In this document: positions 22,701 to 33,903 of the stretch, piece after piece
Position numbering within the stretch: position 1 is the first letter of the stretch
Layout: each line of letters opens with the position of its first letter
From: Pleurostoma richardsiae
Taxonomy: Eukaryota > Ascomycota > Sordariomycetes > Calosphaeriales > Pleurostomataceae
Direction: 5' to 3'
NCBI GenBank assembly: GCA_030052745.1
Contig: JANBVO010000002.1
Coordinates: forward strand, 124,001-188,000
DNA length: 64,000 nucleotides
Position numbers and translations under genes: made by a program
Notes under the pieces: generated by a model
Seen by the model: only the letters and a program-made list of their open reading frames with translations
Told to the model about the DNA's origin: nothing
Database searches by the model: none

Positions 22701-24869
22701 CTAGTGATGACCTCCGATCTTCGGCAGCAACCACCCTGGTGTGCTCAGATCTAGGAGCTTATCGAAGAGAGGCGTTCCTAAGCCCGTGACTGGATCCCAG
22801 CCTGCAGTTGCGTTCCAGGAGGCGTAGGGCACGAGTGGTGCAGGTAGTCCACTATATACGTCAACACCGGTGCAGCCCCTTGATCCGCCATTCACGATGC
22901 TGTAGCATCATTAGCTTTGCTTAGCGGCCATTAAGTCAGTCTCAGGGTACTCACTCAGTCAGACCCTTGTAGCCGACAGTGTAGAGCCAGGGGTTAAGGA
23001 AGCCCATCGGCGGGAGGCCCTTCTTCAGGCGAGCATTGTTGAGTAGGGAGACCACAGAAGCAAAGAAGGGAGCGGAGGCGCTCGTCCCGGAGAGCAGCGA
23101 GTCGCGGTCACGGTCGAAGACATGGTACCGAACGCCTTGGGCGGCAACGTCGGGAAAGCCCCGGCCGTTGGGATTATACAGGCCCTTCCATCGGTCGCCG
23201 AGGATATTGAGATAACTCTTGACGGCGAAATCCTGGTATGCTGGCCGGGGCCAGATATCGGAGAAGCCTCCGGAAGAGAATGAAACGGCGGCTTCCGGCT
23301 CAACGTAACGAGTGGCTCCTACAGACGTCACGTAAGGGCAAGCTCTACATCAGCTATTAGCAGGTTCTCAACGGAAAAAACCATTGCTCGCACTCACGCT
23401 GGAAAGATGGGCAGGAACCTCGTGGTGTTCTTGCCGTCATTGGTCTGGCACGCCGAGCCCGGACCGGTGCTGTTCGCCGTTAGCATCCAACAACGGATGG
23501 TCACGCAGAGCATGTACGTACTCGCCAGACGAGAAGATGACCGAAACGCCGCGAGCACCGAGCTGGCCAAACATTGTGCAGACCTTCTCCACGTAGGCTC
23601 TCGGGACAGACTGCTCATCCTCGCCGTAAGAAGTCGTAAGTGTCTGTGGCAACTTCCAATCCGGCAGTTTCAAGACGTAGCTCAGGAAATCCAGGTACGG
23701 CTCGTTCGAACTCTACAAAGCAAGTCAGATGTGCACATATCACGGCCGAATAATCCTTAAACTCACGTCATCAGCGTCCGGCTGGCTATATATTGATCAG
23801 TAACTAGAATGATTTGTTACAAAATGGCGGGAACTGCTCACTCAAGGTCGGGGACTAGAGGGCCGCGGCCTCCAGTTGAGTAATAAGTGATGGGCGTCTT
23901 GTACGCTAGCCCGACAGCGTACTGGATGTCGAGGTTCGCTTCGCCGTCGTCATCGACCGTGTCAGTCTGGTTATTTCCGCCGCCGTTGATTGAGACGACG
24001 CTGAAGTTCGCATCCAAGGCGTATGGCGCATATGTCTCCTCAAACTTAGCGAGCTGGTCATATTTGGCGTATTCCTATATACTGTCAGCAGATTCTTGAG
24101 CATCTTGAGGCCCGGAATTGCCCACCTCGAGATACCCGCAGACTCCGAACAATGAGAAGAATGAAGGGTCGGCTTGATAATCCCCAATGTTGTACAACGC
24201 TCTCAAGCATTCAGGGGTGATGGTGCTATTGCAGGCAGTCACATTCAACTCTGTTGGTGGGATCTCCGCCGCCTGGAGGGTTTTGCCGGCTAGGCCAGCG
24301 TCGATCTTCTCGAAGAGGTGGCTCTTCATGGGCTTGACCTGACCAAATCTAATGATGGGCGCGATCATCTTGACATGAGGAACAAGCTCCTCCGGCACTG
24401 AGTAATCGAGAGCTCGGATCCTGGTGACATCGGTACCTTCCTGCTTGAAGAGGCCAAATGTCGTGTTTAGCATCTCATTGGCCTGGCCAACCGTGGTTTG
24501 GATGTTGACCCAGTCACTGTCGTCCTCGACAAAGTCCGCTGAGACCCCAGCGTCTTTGAGCCAGCTGAGTACCGCGCTGGTAGATTCGTCCCGTGGCTTC
24601 ATGAGATCCCTCAGCTCGTTCTGCTTCAGATGCTGGCCGTACTTGGGATGATCCGGAGTAGAGATGTCGTACAGCGTCTGCTCAAACAAGCCCAGGTTGG
24701 GCTGCTCCAGAGCGATCCGTAGTTTAATATGCTGATCAACGGCTGCATCTCCGAGCCTCTTCCATCCATGAGGCACTCGGCGCAGGGACTCGAGGACAAC
24801 GTCTTTCGCCGCGGCGAAGGGCGCAAGGGCGGCAAGCACGCCCACGGCAGCGAGTTGCCCGCGCATCAT
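22701..24869 (-). CDS. sedolisin family S53 tripeptidyl peptidase, secreted
   Basis: Seven exons: 24126-24869, 23842-24074, 23767-23785 (19 nt), 23522-23712, 23398-23469, 22955-23344 and 22701-22899; 1848 nt, 615 aa. It starts with the signal peptide [21 protein letters not shown]. An S53 pro-domain follows ([13 protein letters not shown]-like WVNIQTT, and F-x-x-E-x-T). The catalytic set is complete: Glu293 and Asp297 in GEANLDIQY, Asp396 in FSSGD, and Ser508 in [10 protein letters not shown]. The calcium site is near the end ([11 protein letters not shown]). The enzyme is made as a zymogen, self-activates at acid pH and releases tripeptides from extracellular protein. Family length is about 600 aa. 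The 19-nt third exon is needed to restore phase and gives [18 protein letters not shown], as in relatives. Confidence 0.95.
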
Positions 24870-26877
24870 GCACCACGGTTACTATTTGCGTTAGGGGGAC
24901 ACTTGGAGCCGCCTGGCAAGGCAATTCACGTTGGGCGCACGAATGACGAGTACCTCGAGCCGTGGGAGGTTGAAGACCCCAGTAAAACGCAACTTGCCCA
25001 GACCGATGATTATATACAAGGCGCTCGCTCCTCGGCGTGGTTAGGGAGCACAAACTACACCCCATCATGCTCCTGGGGTTGGAGATACATCCCGCATGGT
25101 AGCGCGGTACCTGGCCAGCACGCTTGTGTACCGCCGTAGTTCCCTTGATACGGGGTCCTGGAGTATCGTAGATAGGTTTGCAAGAGTCATTTCGCGAGGG
25201 ACTTTACCGTTGGGTGGATGCCATCCAGCAATCCGTTAATGAGGATCGGAGGGACAATGGGGCTTCTAGCTTCCGTATTAGGGAAAGGGGAATGCTGAAG
25301 CGCCTATCTTAGCCGTCATCATCATGCGGGTACGGGGCGCCACAAGCATGGTTCCCGGCCAAGCCATGCAAGCTAAGCAAGGGGGAGAGCACGGCAAATC
25401 GCGACCGAGAGGCGCGGCTCCAGCAGCTTGTTTTTAAGCTCAAAGCCATGCCACGAATCGGATCTGTCGTCTGCATCGAGCTCTCATTTTACCGATCCTC
25501 GCATCCACCATCAAGGACTGATGCCACGCTGCTGGTTGATGTCGCCACGCTCCAAAGAGGAAGGTGACCTAGCACTTCCATGCTTATCCTTGTTGAGAGG
25601 AGCGAGGACCACGCTTTTTGCATACTCCCGAAAGCAGCATATTAACAATCAACCGCACAGTCCGCACTGGGCCATCGGTTGGTTGGTCAAACTCTGCCCC
25701 TGTTAGCCGGGGTCAGGTCGATTGCGGGAAGTTGGTGAAGACTTGAAACACAGGCAATCTTATCGATCTGAGGTCATCCGCGCTGCCCGATTCAGGGGTC
25801 TCGCGATGTTTATTTCGGATTCTGTACCGAGCGGAGGCAGGAAATAAGTCTTCCGAAGAAATCGTCTTTCCAGGACTGCCCTGACAACGAACCAGACAGC
25901 AATAACATCCGAATGGTGGCAATGGGTGCTCACTCATTAGCCCGCCCCTGCGGTGGATAAGAACGTCAGAATGCGCAAGTGCTTTCGCTAACGAAGACTG
26001 CTGAATCTCTGTGCCAGACATTCAACAAGCGGAGCTATGAATCGTGCCCAGCCATCGCAAATGACTAACTTCTCATATAGCCCGTCTCGTTGGCTCCTCC
26101 GGTGGGCCCATAAGCGAGTTGGCGACACAAACAGTCGAGAGATGATCAATGTCCAACCGGCATCAAGGTCAAATTCCGCCAAGGAACGTCGGGCAAGGCA
26201 GTGGCTGGCGCTCGTCGTTCGTCCTGTCCATTTCGAGATTTCTGCGCCTCTCTGGCGCTGCTAAACATTGACACCCTCCACTTGCGATCGTGAAGTCGTC
26301 CGTTGTCTTTTAATCATCATCACATGACCCGAGACGTGACGAACCTCGCATCAACTCCATGCCACGTCAGGCGGGGTGGGTGAGTACCTAAGGTACCTTA
26401 AGGCATCTAGATCGTGTGCATCCTTCATGTTGCCTGAGTGCCTGAGGAGGGTGGGACCACGTCGGGATGGAAGGTACAGGTACCTTGTCGTGGGTTTCTG
26501 GAGAAGGAATGAGAAGGTCCTCGAGCAGGAACTTGAAAGGAAGGAGCCTTCCACTCGGTACACCAACGAGTTCAGGTGTAGCGGACGGGTGGCAGGAGGT
26601 ACCTACATGAGTTGCTGGCCTGCCTGCCTCCAGCAGGAAACGACGAGCGTCGATGCTGCTGTTTCTGTTCTTTCGCCTTACCTGTGCTTTTCCTCCTGTT
26701 TCTCATGCTTCTCTTGTCTTACAAGTCTTGCCAGGTTGACGGCGATGCTTCTCAATTCGTCTCTTCGTGCAGCTGGACGCGGCCGAAACAGCCCCTGAAC
26801 TCGCAGGCCTGCCATAATTTTCTCTTTTCAAAGGCGCATCAATCTTGTTTTCAAAGTGGAAGACGCATATTTTCGCC
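24870..26877. other. intergenic, divergent upstream regions
   Basis: 2.0 kb. On the minus strand TATATAAT at about 25008-25016 lies 140 bp above the sedolisin ATG. At 26383-26610 are several AGGTACCT/GGTACC-type short palindromic motifs. No gene seen. Confidence 0.45.
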
Positions 26878-27839
26878 ATGGAATGCTCAAGCGACACGAC
26901 CCGCATCCATCAGAATCCCACGCCTCCTACACAGGCCAAACCAGGATCACTTGTTTTTAGGCGCGGGTCCATCTGGGAGCGTCTACGGAGCGAGCCTCCA
27001 GAAGAGGCCGAGCCAGTTAAAGCCACCTTTACTCCGCCACAGGGCACGCCCGCCGGCCCCGAGTCCTCAGTCTCGGCATTCGCCCGAATCAAGACAGCTC
27101 TCCGCGGGAGCAGAGGACCGACTGAGTCGTCCCTGGTGGGCAGGCTGGAAGGCTCGCGGCATCTCTTCCCCTTCTGAGCACTGAACAGTAGCAGCTAACA
27201 CCCGCGCTCCAGACGGCTATGCCTCTGCCGGCGTCGACCTTTTGGCCGCCGCGAGCTCGCGTCTTGGCGCTTCTCATCAAGCCCTTACTCTTCGAATGGA
27301 GTCCCTCAGCACTGACGACGCATCTTTTCTTCGGCGCCTATCTGCGAGGCGTGCCCGGATAGCCGGCTCGCTCTCCTCGTCATGCGCCGAGTACGAATAC
27401 TCAGATCTGCAGACGGGCGAGACGCGCGTTGAAACCGTCAACGCGGGAAAGCTCGTCTCCACCACTGCAAAGAAGGTCACAGCGCTTGAGGGTGAGGTCG
27501 AAGAGCTGTGGCACCAGTGGACGAGGGCGCAACGGGACGTCAAGGACATCTACGACGGCCTGTTGACAACGGATGGTGGACCTGGCGAGAAGGAGACCGT
27601 TGACATGCTCAAGAAGGACATGGCCAAATTTGAAGCCGAGCTAGATGGGCTTGTGAAGGAGATGATGCAGACTGTCAAAGAGTCGGAGCAAGTAAGTCGA
27701 ATCTAGGGTCGTACACATTCTGTCCATTGCGCTAGACCCTTCAAATTGAGCCAAGCTGACGATGCTGCAGGGCTTCCTGAGAGAGATTCGCCAAGTCTTG
27801 AATGGCATGCTGCAGCAGATGATGATGACGCAGACATGA
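26878..27839 (+). CDS. uncharacterised coiled-coil protein
   Basis: Three exons: 26878-27139, 27213-27691 and 27771-27839; 810 nt, 269 aa. The N-terminal 85 residues are Pro/Ser-rich. From about residue 90 the protein is helical with charged heptad-like repeats: FLRRLSARRARIAGS, KKVTALEGEVEELWHQW, and MLKKDMAKFEAELDGLVKEM near the end, closing with Met-rich VLNGMLQQMMMTQT. I do not recognise the family. Joining exons 1 and 2 in frame requires a GC donor (G|GCAGG at 27139/27140) with CTAAC and CAG at the acceptor. No GT donor of the right phase exists. If that intron is wrong, the gene would start at the ATG at 27296 and be 154 aa. The second intron is ordinary (GTAAGT...CAG). Confidence 0.6.
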
Positions 27840-28237
27840 ACGGTCGGAGCGCGCAAGCAGTGGCTGCTGCTGTGCGACATGCCCAGAGACATGCCTAGGG
27901 TTCGTACGGTTGAACAACGGGGTGATGTAGCTGCTAACTGTTGTTTCTTCACCGCGCTTTGATTTGCTGGAACAAGTACGAGGTAGAACAGGTCATAGCA
28001 TGAGTAATGTGGATGGCATGTGCTGGCAGAGACTGTTCAACCTGCCGCTTGAGGCGCACTGGCCATTATTCGCCTTACAAATATGTACTTGGTGCATTAT
28101 CTAACTCTATAGCCCAATTCATATGGCCAATCTATATAGACACATGGCCATTTTGCAAGCATGTTTCAGCAGAAAGGAACCCCCCAACGCCTCTAGATGC
28201 TTGATCACAGATCTCATAACGGTTCCGCTTTTCCATT
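27840..28237. other. convergent 3' intergenic
   Basis: 398 bp between the coiled-coil gene and the aminotransferase. Nothing recognised. Confidence 0.5.
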
Positions 28238-29568
28238 TCACTCCTTCTCGTTAACGACAACGCCCCAAGGGTGCTGCTCGTTGCCGTACATGATGTCCGA
28301 GACGTACTGCTTCAGGGTCTGGGTGTAGTGACCGCCGTAGCCCTTGCCGACGGGGAAGTTCACGTCCTTACCCCTGTGATGGACAAGAGACACGGGAGTG
28401 ACGAAGTACTAATGGTCGATCACGTCAGCACTTTGTTCGTAACGTGTATGTGGGTGCTTGAGTATGAACTTACCGCAGTGCCTGCCGCGAACGCCTCGAC
28501 GAGGCGGCCCTCGGCGTCGGCCTCGATGACCTCGTCGATGGTGTACCGCCTCTCGACGACCTCCAGCTCCCCGGCGAGCCGCTCCCGCGCCAGCTGCAGG
28601 ATGCTGCGGCGCGTGACGCCGTCGAGGATCAGCCGGTCGTCGAGCGGGGCCGTGACGAGCTGCAGCGCGCCCGCCTTCGTGCGCCACAGGACGAAGAAGT
28701 TGCTGGCGCCGGCCTCGGTGCAGTACCCCTCGGGACCGTACAGCCACAGGATCTGGCCGAAGCCCCGCGCGCGGGCCTCCTGGGTGGCCAGCAGACTGGG
28801 GCCGTAGTTGGCGCCGACCTTGGCGTAGCCGAAGCCGCCGACCCAGGCGCGCACCATGTCCTCGGGGCTCGTGTGCAGGCGCATGCCGCCGGGCGCCGCG
28901 TCCATGCGGCGCATGTAGGACGCGATGATGAAGAGGGTGGCGCGGTTGGGCGCCTGCACGCCCAGCTGCGAGTTGCTGCCGATGAGCGTCGGCCGCAGGT
29001 ACAGGTACTCGCCGGGCTTGGACCGGGGCAGCCACTTGGGGCCCTCGACCTCCATGAGGGCCAGGATCAGCTTCTCCAGCGCCTTGGGGTCGAATCCGGG
29101 CAGGGAGATGCGCACGGCGGACATGCGCATGCGGGCGGCGTTGCAGTCCGGGCGGAAGAGGCGGAGCTTGCCGTCGTTGCCGCGGTACACCTTTAGGCCC
29201 TCGAAGCACTCGGTCGCGTAGTGCAGCACCGACGCTGTGGGCATGAGGGTCAGGGGTCCGTAGGGGCGGAGCTCGGGCGCCGACCAGCCGGTCGCAGCAT
29301 CCCACTCGGCCAATATCATGTGGTCGGTGCAGATGGTGTCCACGGCGGTGTTGATGGTCTCCTCATCCGGGACGGGGCGGGGGTCCTTGGTGCGGTTGTA
29401 GATCAGTTTGGAGGCGTCCAGCTCCCGTAGCTTGGGCTGGGCGTTGCCGTTGGGGGCGCCATTGGTCGGTACAGCCATCTTGTGCTCGATTGCCTGCGCG
29501 GTCAGGTCCACGTCCTGCTCACCCTCATGCTGGGCGGGAGAGACGGGAGATATAGCTGAAGGAGCCAT
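28238..29568 (-). CDS. branched-chain amino acid aminotransferase
   Basis: Two exons: 28474-29568 and 28238-28408; 422 codons, 421 aa. This is a fold-type IV PLP enzyme. The PLP lysine is Lys250 in GGFGYAKVGANYGPS. Upstream are PYGPLTLMPTASVLHYATECFEGLKVYRG and RMRMSAVRISLP, and downstream are GYCTEAGASNFF, LDGVTRRSIL and the closing GHYTQTLKQYVSDIMYG. It swaps the amino group between leucine, isoleucine or valine and 2-oxoglutarate, the last step of their synthesis and first of their breakdown. The start (MAPSAISPVSPAQHEGEQDV) is acidic and lacks a mitochondrial presequence, so the cytosolic isoform or a specialised paralogue is more likely. An open frame extends upstream but contains no earlier ATG. 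Confidence 0.93.
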
Positions 29569-30979
29569 GGCGGGAGTCGGAGCAGCAACCGGCCTGGATG
29601 ATGTGACAGCAACGAGATCAGGAGCCACTTTGGGTCCGAGGTGGATAAGGTACAGGCCGAATAACCTTATCAACTGGTGACTCGACGGTGTTTTGGAACG
29701 ACTGGAGGGCACTTGGGATAAAGAAGGGCGCGAAAGACGGGACGGCTATGAGATATAAAAGACAGCGTTCGGGGCAGAGACCAATGGGGAGCAAAGGGGC
29801 CCGATCTCCTGGAGACTAAGAGAGTCGTCACCGCGCCGGGACAGGGAGGAGAGTGTGGACCCCGGGCATGTTAGCTCCTAGGAGGTTATGCAAAGAATCG
29901 ATCCTCCGGGTATGCAAAGAAAATTCTTGACTGGCACTACCGTGGGCGCGTAGATACTAGACAGAGGGAGCCATTGAACGCCGCCCCGTTATTCGATATG
30001 CCGGATCTCTGCGGCTTAACTCCACCGGTGACCATCTCCTCAGGAGTTGGCTCCACGGGACCCCCATTTGGCTTGTCAAGCCGATGCGGACGGAGGCCGG
30101 GAAGGACTGTCTGAAGACGTCACCGGCGATCCATCCGGTGTCTCGACGGAGACGCTCTCGATTCCTCAATCACGACTCCGTGACGGCGAGAGTCCGTGCC
30201 ATGCGAGCAGCAATGCACTGCGGCCGACATCGCAGAGGCGAGATTTAAAGGGCTTTTTATCTGGAGAACGGACCTCGGCACCGATGTGGCGTCGTTCGAT
30301 TCAAGCAAAAACCTTTGCTGCCCGTCTGCGCATTACCAAACGACTCGGCAAGGCGTGGAACTGTTCTAGACGGCGGAATTGGCGGCGCAGGGCCGAAAAT
30401 AGCCGCTGCTAGACGGCAATTGCCAGCGGTGCGCCCCCCGCTGGTCGAATCCACCTATCACACGCTCCCGTGCCCGGATCCTCCGCGCTTGTGCATGCTC
30501 GCCGAGCCCCGAGGTCGTGATCACCGGGGCAGTCAGCAGCGCTCCGTGAGGCGGGCATTGCATATTTGACCGCCAGTTGTCCCGTCCTGCCTTCAATTGA
30601 ACCCCCAACGTAGATTCTAAGGCTTAGGAATAGGCATGATGATCTAATCCTGCCAATTCGGTGGGCTGCATGCTGTTTCTTGGACTTTCACACGCGGCGG
30701 GGTACCGAGGAACCGGTCTCGCCGGCCGATGAGTCGTGGTATCCCGATGTCCGTCCCCAAATATGGACACTCTTGTTCTGATTCCAAGTTCAACGTGCGA
30801 ATTCAAGGCGCTCCTGCCATACACAGCGTATGTATCAGGATGCCCATTGTGCCAAGTAGGTATTCTATGTAGTGAGTGTTGAATGCAATTTCCCCCGCCA
30901 ACGCCGCGTCCCAAGATGCTGTTGAAAGACCTTGTCCCGTCCCGAGATTGTAGCAGCAGTAAAAAGCAAGAGAATTCAT
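29569..30979. other. intergenic, aminotransferase upstream region
   Basis: 1.4 kb between two minus-strand genes. Nothing coding recognised. Confidence 0.5.
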
Positions 30980-32520
30980 CTACGCTCGCTTCTCCGCCTC
31001 CTTGCGCCTCTGTTCCTCCTCCAACACCTCTCTCCTCCGGTGGGCGGCCTCGACATCCGCCTTCTGCCCCTTCTTCCTCTGGCGCTCCTCGTACATCTCC
31101 CGGCTCTTCATGATCCGCTGCACGATGGTGCCCGCGTTGACGTTCTCGAACTCGTGCTGCCCGATTTCTCGGTAGATGCCCATCTCCTTGGGCGCGCCGT
31201 AGGGGTCATACGTCAACGGCATGAAAGACGTAGGGCCGTGGTACACCGCATCCGGTGTGCCCCAAGGCAAAGAGGTTAGATATGGCTTGGTCGGGGTGAA
31301 GGGAGCACCGAAGACCACGGCGTTCACGTACTGAGTGCATTAGCCAATTTAGACTGTAAATTGGGAGCAGCACCAACCGGGACTTACTCGACATTGCAGG
31401 ACACACAGTCCTCGCTCATAGATGTTCATGATGGGGTAGTTAACCCCCTTCCAATGGTTGATCACTTCGTCGTCGTGTACGCCGGCCACCACAAACACTG
31501 GTGGGTAATCACCACCCTTGCCCACCCGCTCGTCAATTTCCTGCTGGTTGTACCAGCCCTCCTTTTTGGCAAGCTCCTCTTCTGCCTCCACGACGAGGCG
31601 GAGGAACTCGACGTGGCCGCTGGAGAACAAGTCAAATCCGCCATCGACATAGACAACGCGCTGTCCAGGCTTCGGCCCAGGCCCCGTGAAAAGCTGCTCA
31701 AAGGCGCCCTTCTCCTGCGACGTCTCGTGGGTCCTGGCCTCTACTGAGGCCAGCCAGAACCAGACGTCGACCCCGGGCTGCCGGGCCGTCTGGTCTGTAG
31801 CATACGCCCTGATCCTCTCCTTCATGGCGGCGCCACTGGCCTTGCGTTCGGCCTCGCTTTCGGCGCCCTCTTCACCCGCCAACGTCTTCTGGAGCGACTT
31901 GATGAAGTGGGTCTTGGTACACAGGAGCATGCGGCCGACGAGGTCGGTGGTGGAGATGCTGGGGGTGCGCTTGACAACCTTGAAGCGACCGGCCTGCTTC
32001 ACGAACCGGTAGCAGTCCTCTCCGCTGCTGTCGGAGGTGATGTCGTCGCCGTGCACAACGTACTTGCAGCCGTAGTGGCTGATCCAGTCGAGCTGGGTGA
32101 CATAGGGCGCATAGGGCACAGACTTGGTCACCCAGCGGCAGGCGTCAACGGCCGAGAGTCTTGCAGGAGTAAGTTAGTTGATGGCATCCAACAACCTCGA
32201 CGGCCAGCACAAGAGGGAGCATCTCACCTTTCCTGCAGGGTCATGACAGTGGGGCCCTTGTTCTCGAGGATGGCCTCGTCAGAGTGCACCCCGACGTAGA
32301 GCTCATCTCCGAGCTGGCGGGCCTGCATCATGGCGCCCGCATGACCTGGAGGTGCGCAGATTAGTCAGTTACACATGATGCTCTGAGCCTACGCAGATTG
32401 TTGGTTGGTGGACTGCTCACCGTGGTGGAAGAAGTCCCAGCAGCCATCCAGCCATATGCGGCCCTCGAGAATCTCCGGCGCGGGATCGCCTGGCGGCGAC
32501 GTTGGGTCTGTTGCAGCCAT
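30980..32520 (-). CDS. ECT1: CTP:phosphoethanolamine cytidylyltransferase (Kennedy pathway)
   Basis: Four exons: 32421-32520, 32228-32345, 31388-32159 and 30980-31330; 447 codons, 446 aa. There are two tandem cytidylyltransferase domains. The first has the active-site HxGH in DGCWDFFHHGHAGAM (residues 32-35) and an intact second signature around ISTTDLVGRML. The second has VYVDGGFDLFSSGHVEFL, where HxGH has become SSGH, as is normal for the second domain of PCYT2/ECT1. The enzyme makes CDP-ethanolamine from CTP and phosphoethanolamine, for phosphatidylethanolamine synthesis at the ER. The tail is Glu/Arg-rich and coiled-coil-like (EEERQRKKGQK style) and is longer than in yeast. Intron 3 leaves CR|YVNAVVFGAP, matching the family. 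Confidence 0.95.
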
Positions 32521-33903
32521 GATTCAGATTGATGCCGTCGTTCGTTACGTCGTCGTCGTTCACCGCTCCGAGCGACGGTATTTCAGGCCGGTTGAGGCAG
32601 CGACAGGTTCTGTCTTGTCCTTGACGGTAGGTTACAAACCCGGTATCGCGATGTTGTACTTCTAACGTCGCTGGTACTTCGTACTCGCAGATACAACAGA
32701 CGGCGATGTGATGTCTCGACTGTCGAGTGCTGAGCTGTGCGTCGTCTTGTGCCTGTGATTGGATGTTCCTGGTGTTTGCAGCGAACATCGGCACAAAATC
32801 CACATTGCAACCCCCTGTAACAGCGGGCAAGGGTGCGCCTTCTAGAAGTCTCATAGGGCAGGCAGATCACGCACTATCGCGCCCCCACAGCCCGGGTTGG
32901 GTTTCTCAGCCCAAAACCGGCAGGAGACGTCCCGTCGCTGTTTGAGTTCTGACAACAGGAACCTCTTCGTTATCTACCAGGTACCTAGGTAGCTACCTAG
33001 GTAGGTAGCTCAGATATTCCTGAATAGGTACATTAGATGTGTGCAGACAGGCGGTATGGCCTACCTTAGTACTTACATGTAGCGATACTGAACCTTCAAT
33101 TGGCTACAACACGATGTCTCAAATCTGGGTTGGCAACCCTCATAGAGGTACTCGAGAACCACTGGTACCCGGGTGCGGATTACCTGGGTTAATTCCCCGC
33201 TCGCTCTCCTACCTCACAAACTGCCCGTACATTATTGCGAAACTGTTGAATAAAGACAGTAACCCGGTATGCATTGTATCATCGAGAGTACCACCGTGAA
33301 GGGTGCTGACCCTTTTCCTGGCTGGCTCTTCTATCCGGCTCCGAGTGAGGTTAGATCCGGGTTCCGATGGCGGCTGAATGTGCGTCGTTTCGGGACGAGG
33401 GCTTTCCTCCCTCATGCTGTAACAGCCGGGACTGACCTCTCGCAATAACATCCCTGTGCTATAGGGGGAGAAGGCGCGAGCGATAGCTTAGGTTAGGTAT
33501 ATTATCGGCGGGCGGCCTTCCGACTCAACGCTTCCAATCCTCACGGTGAAGCACCTCGTACAAACTCTGACTCACCTTTCTCACCGCTGGACCTCTCTTA
33601 ATTAACTGCAGCCATTCTGCTGCATTGCACCTCTCTACTGTGTAATCGCATCTGATCGACACCACCACGTACGCAGGCAAAAAGAGGTCGCTGCAGCGAA
33701 ATTGCATCTGCAGGTCCCGGCGCACTCAGGTAACCGCGCCCAATCACTCGCCGCCGGTTGGAGAAGCACCAGCCAACGAAGGCCCTGAGACCCTCACCTA
33801 GCGACGCGCGGATAGGGGAGGCATGCGCTAGAGGGGCCCGTCCGCGTCGTGGGTCCCCCGATATATCGTACAACCCCCTAAGGAAAAGAGGAGCACTCTG
33901 GCC
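32521..33903. other. divergent upstream region of ECT1 and the Ser-rich gene
   Basis: 1.4 kb. Contains the densest cluster of AGGTACCT/CCTAGGTA motifs (32977-33010) with further copies near 33061-33190. Nothing coding recognised. Confidence 0.5.
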
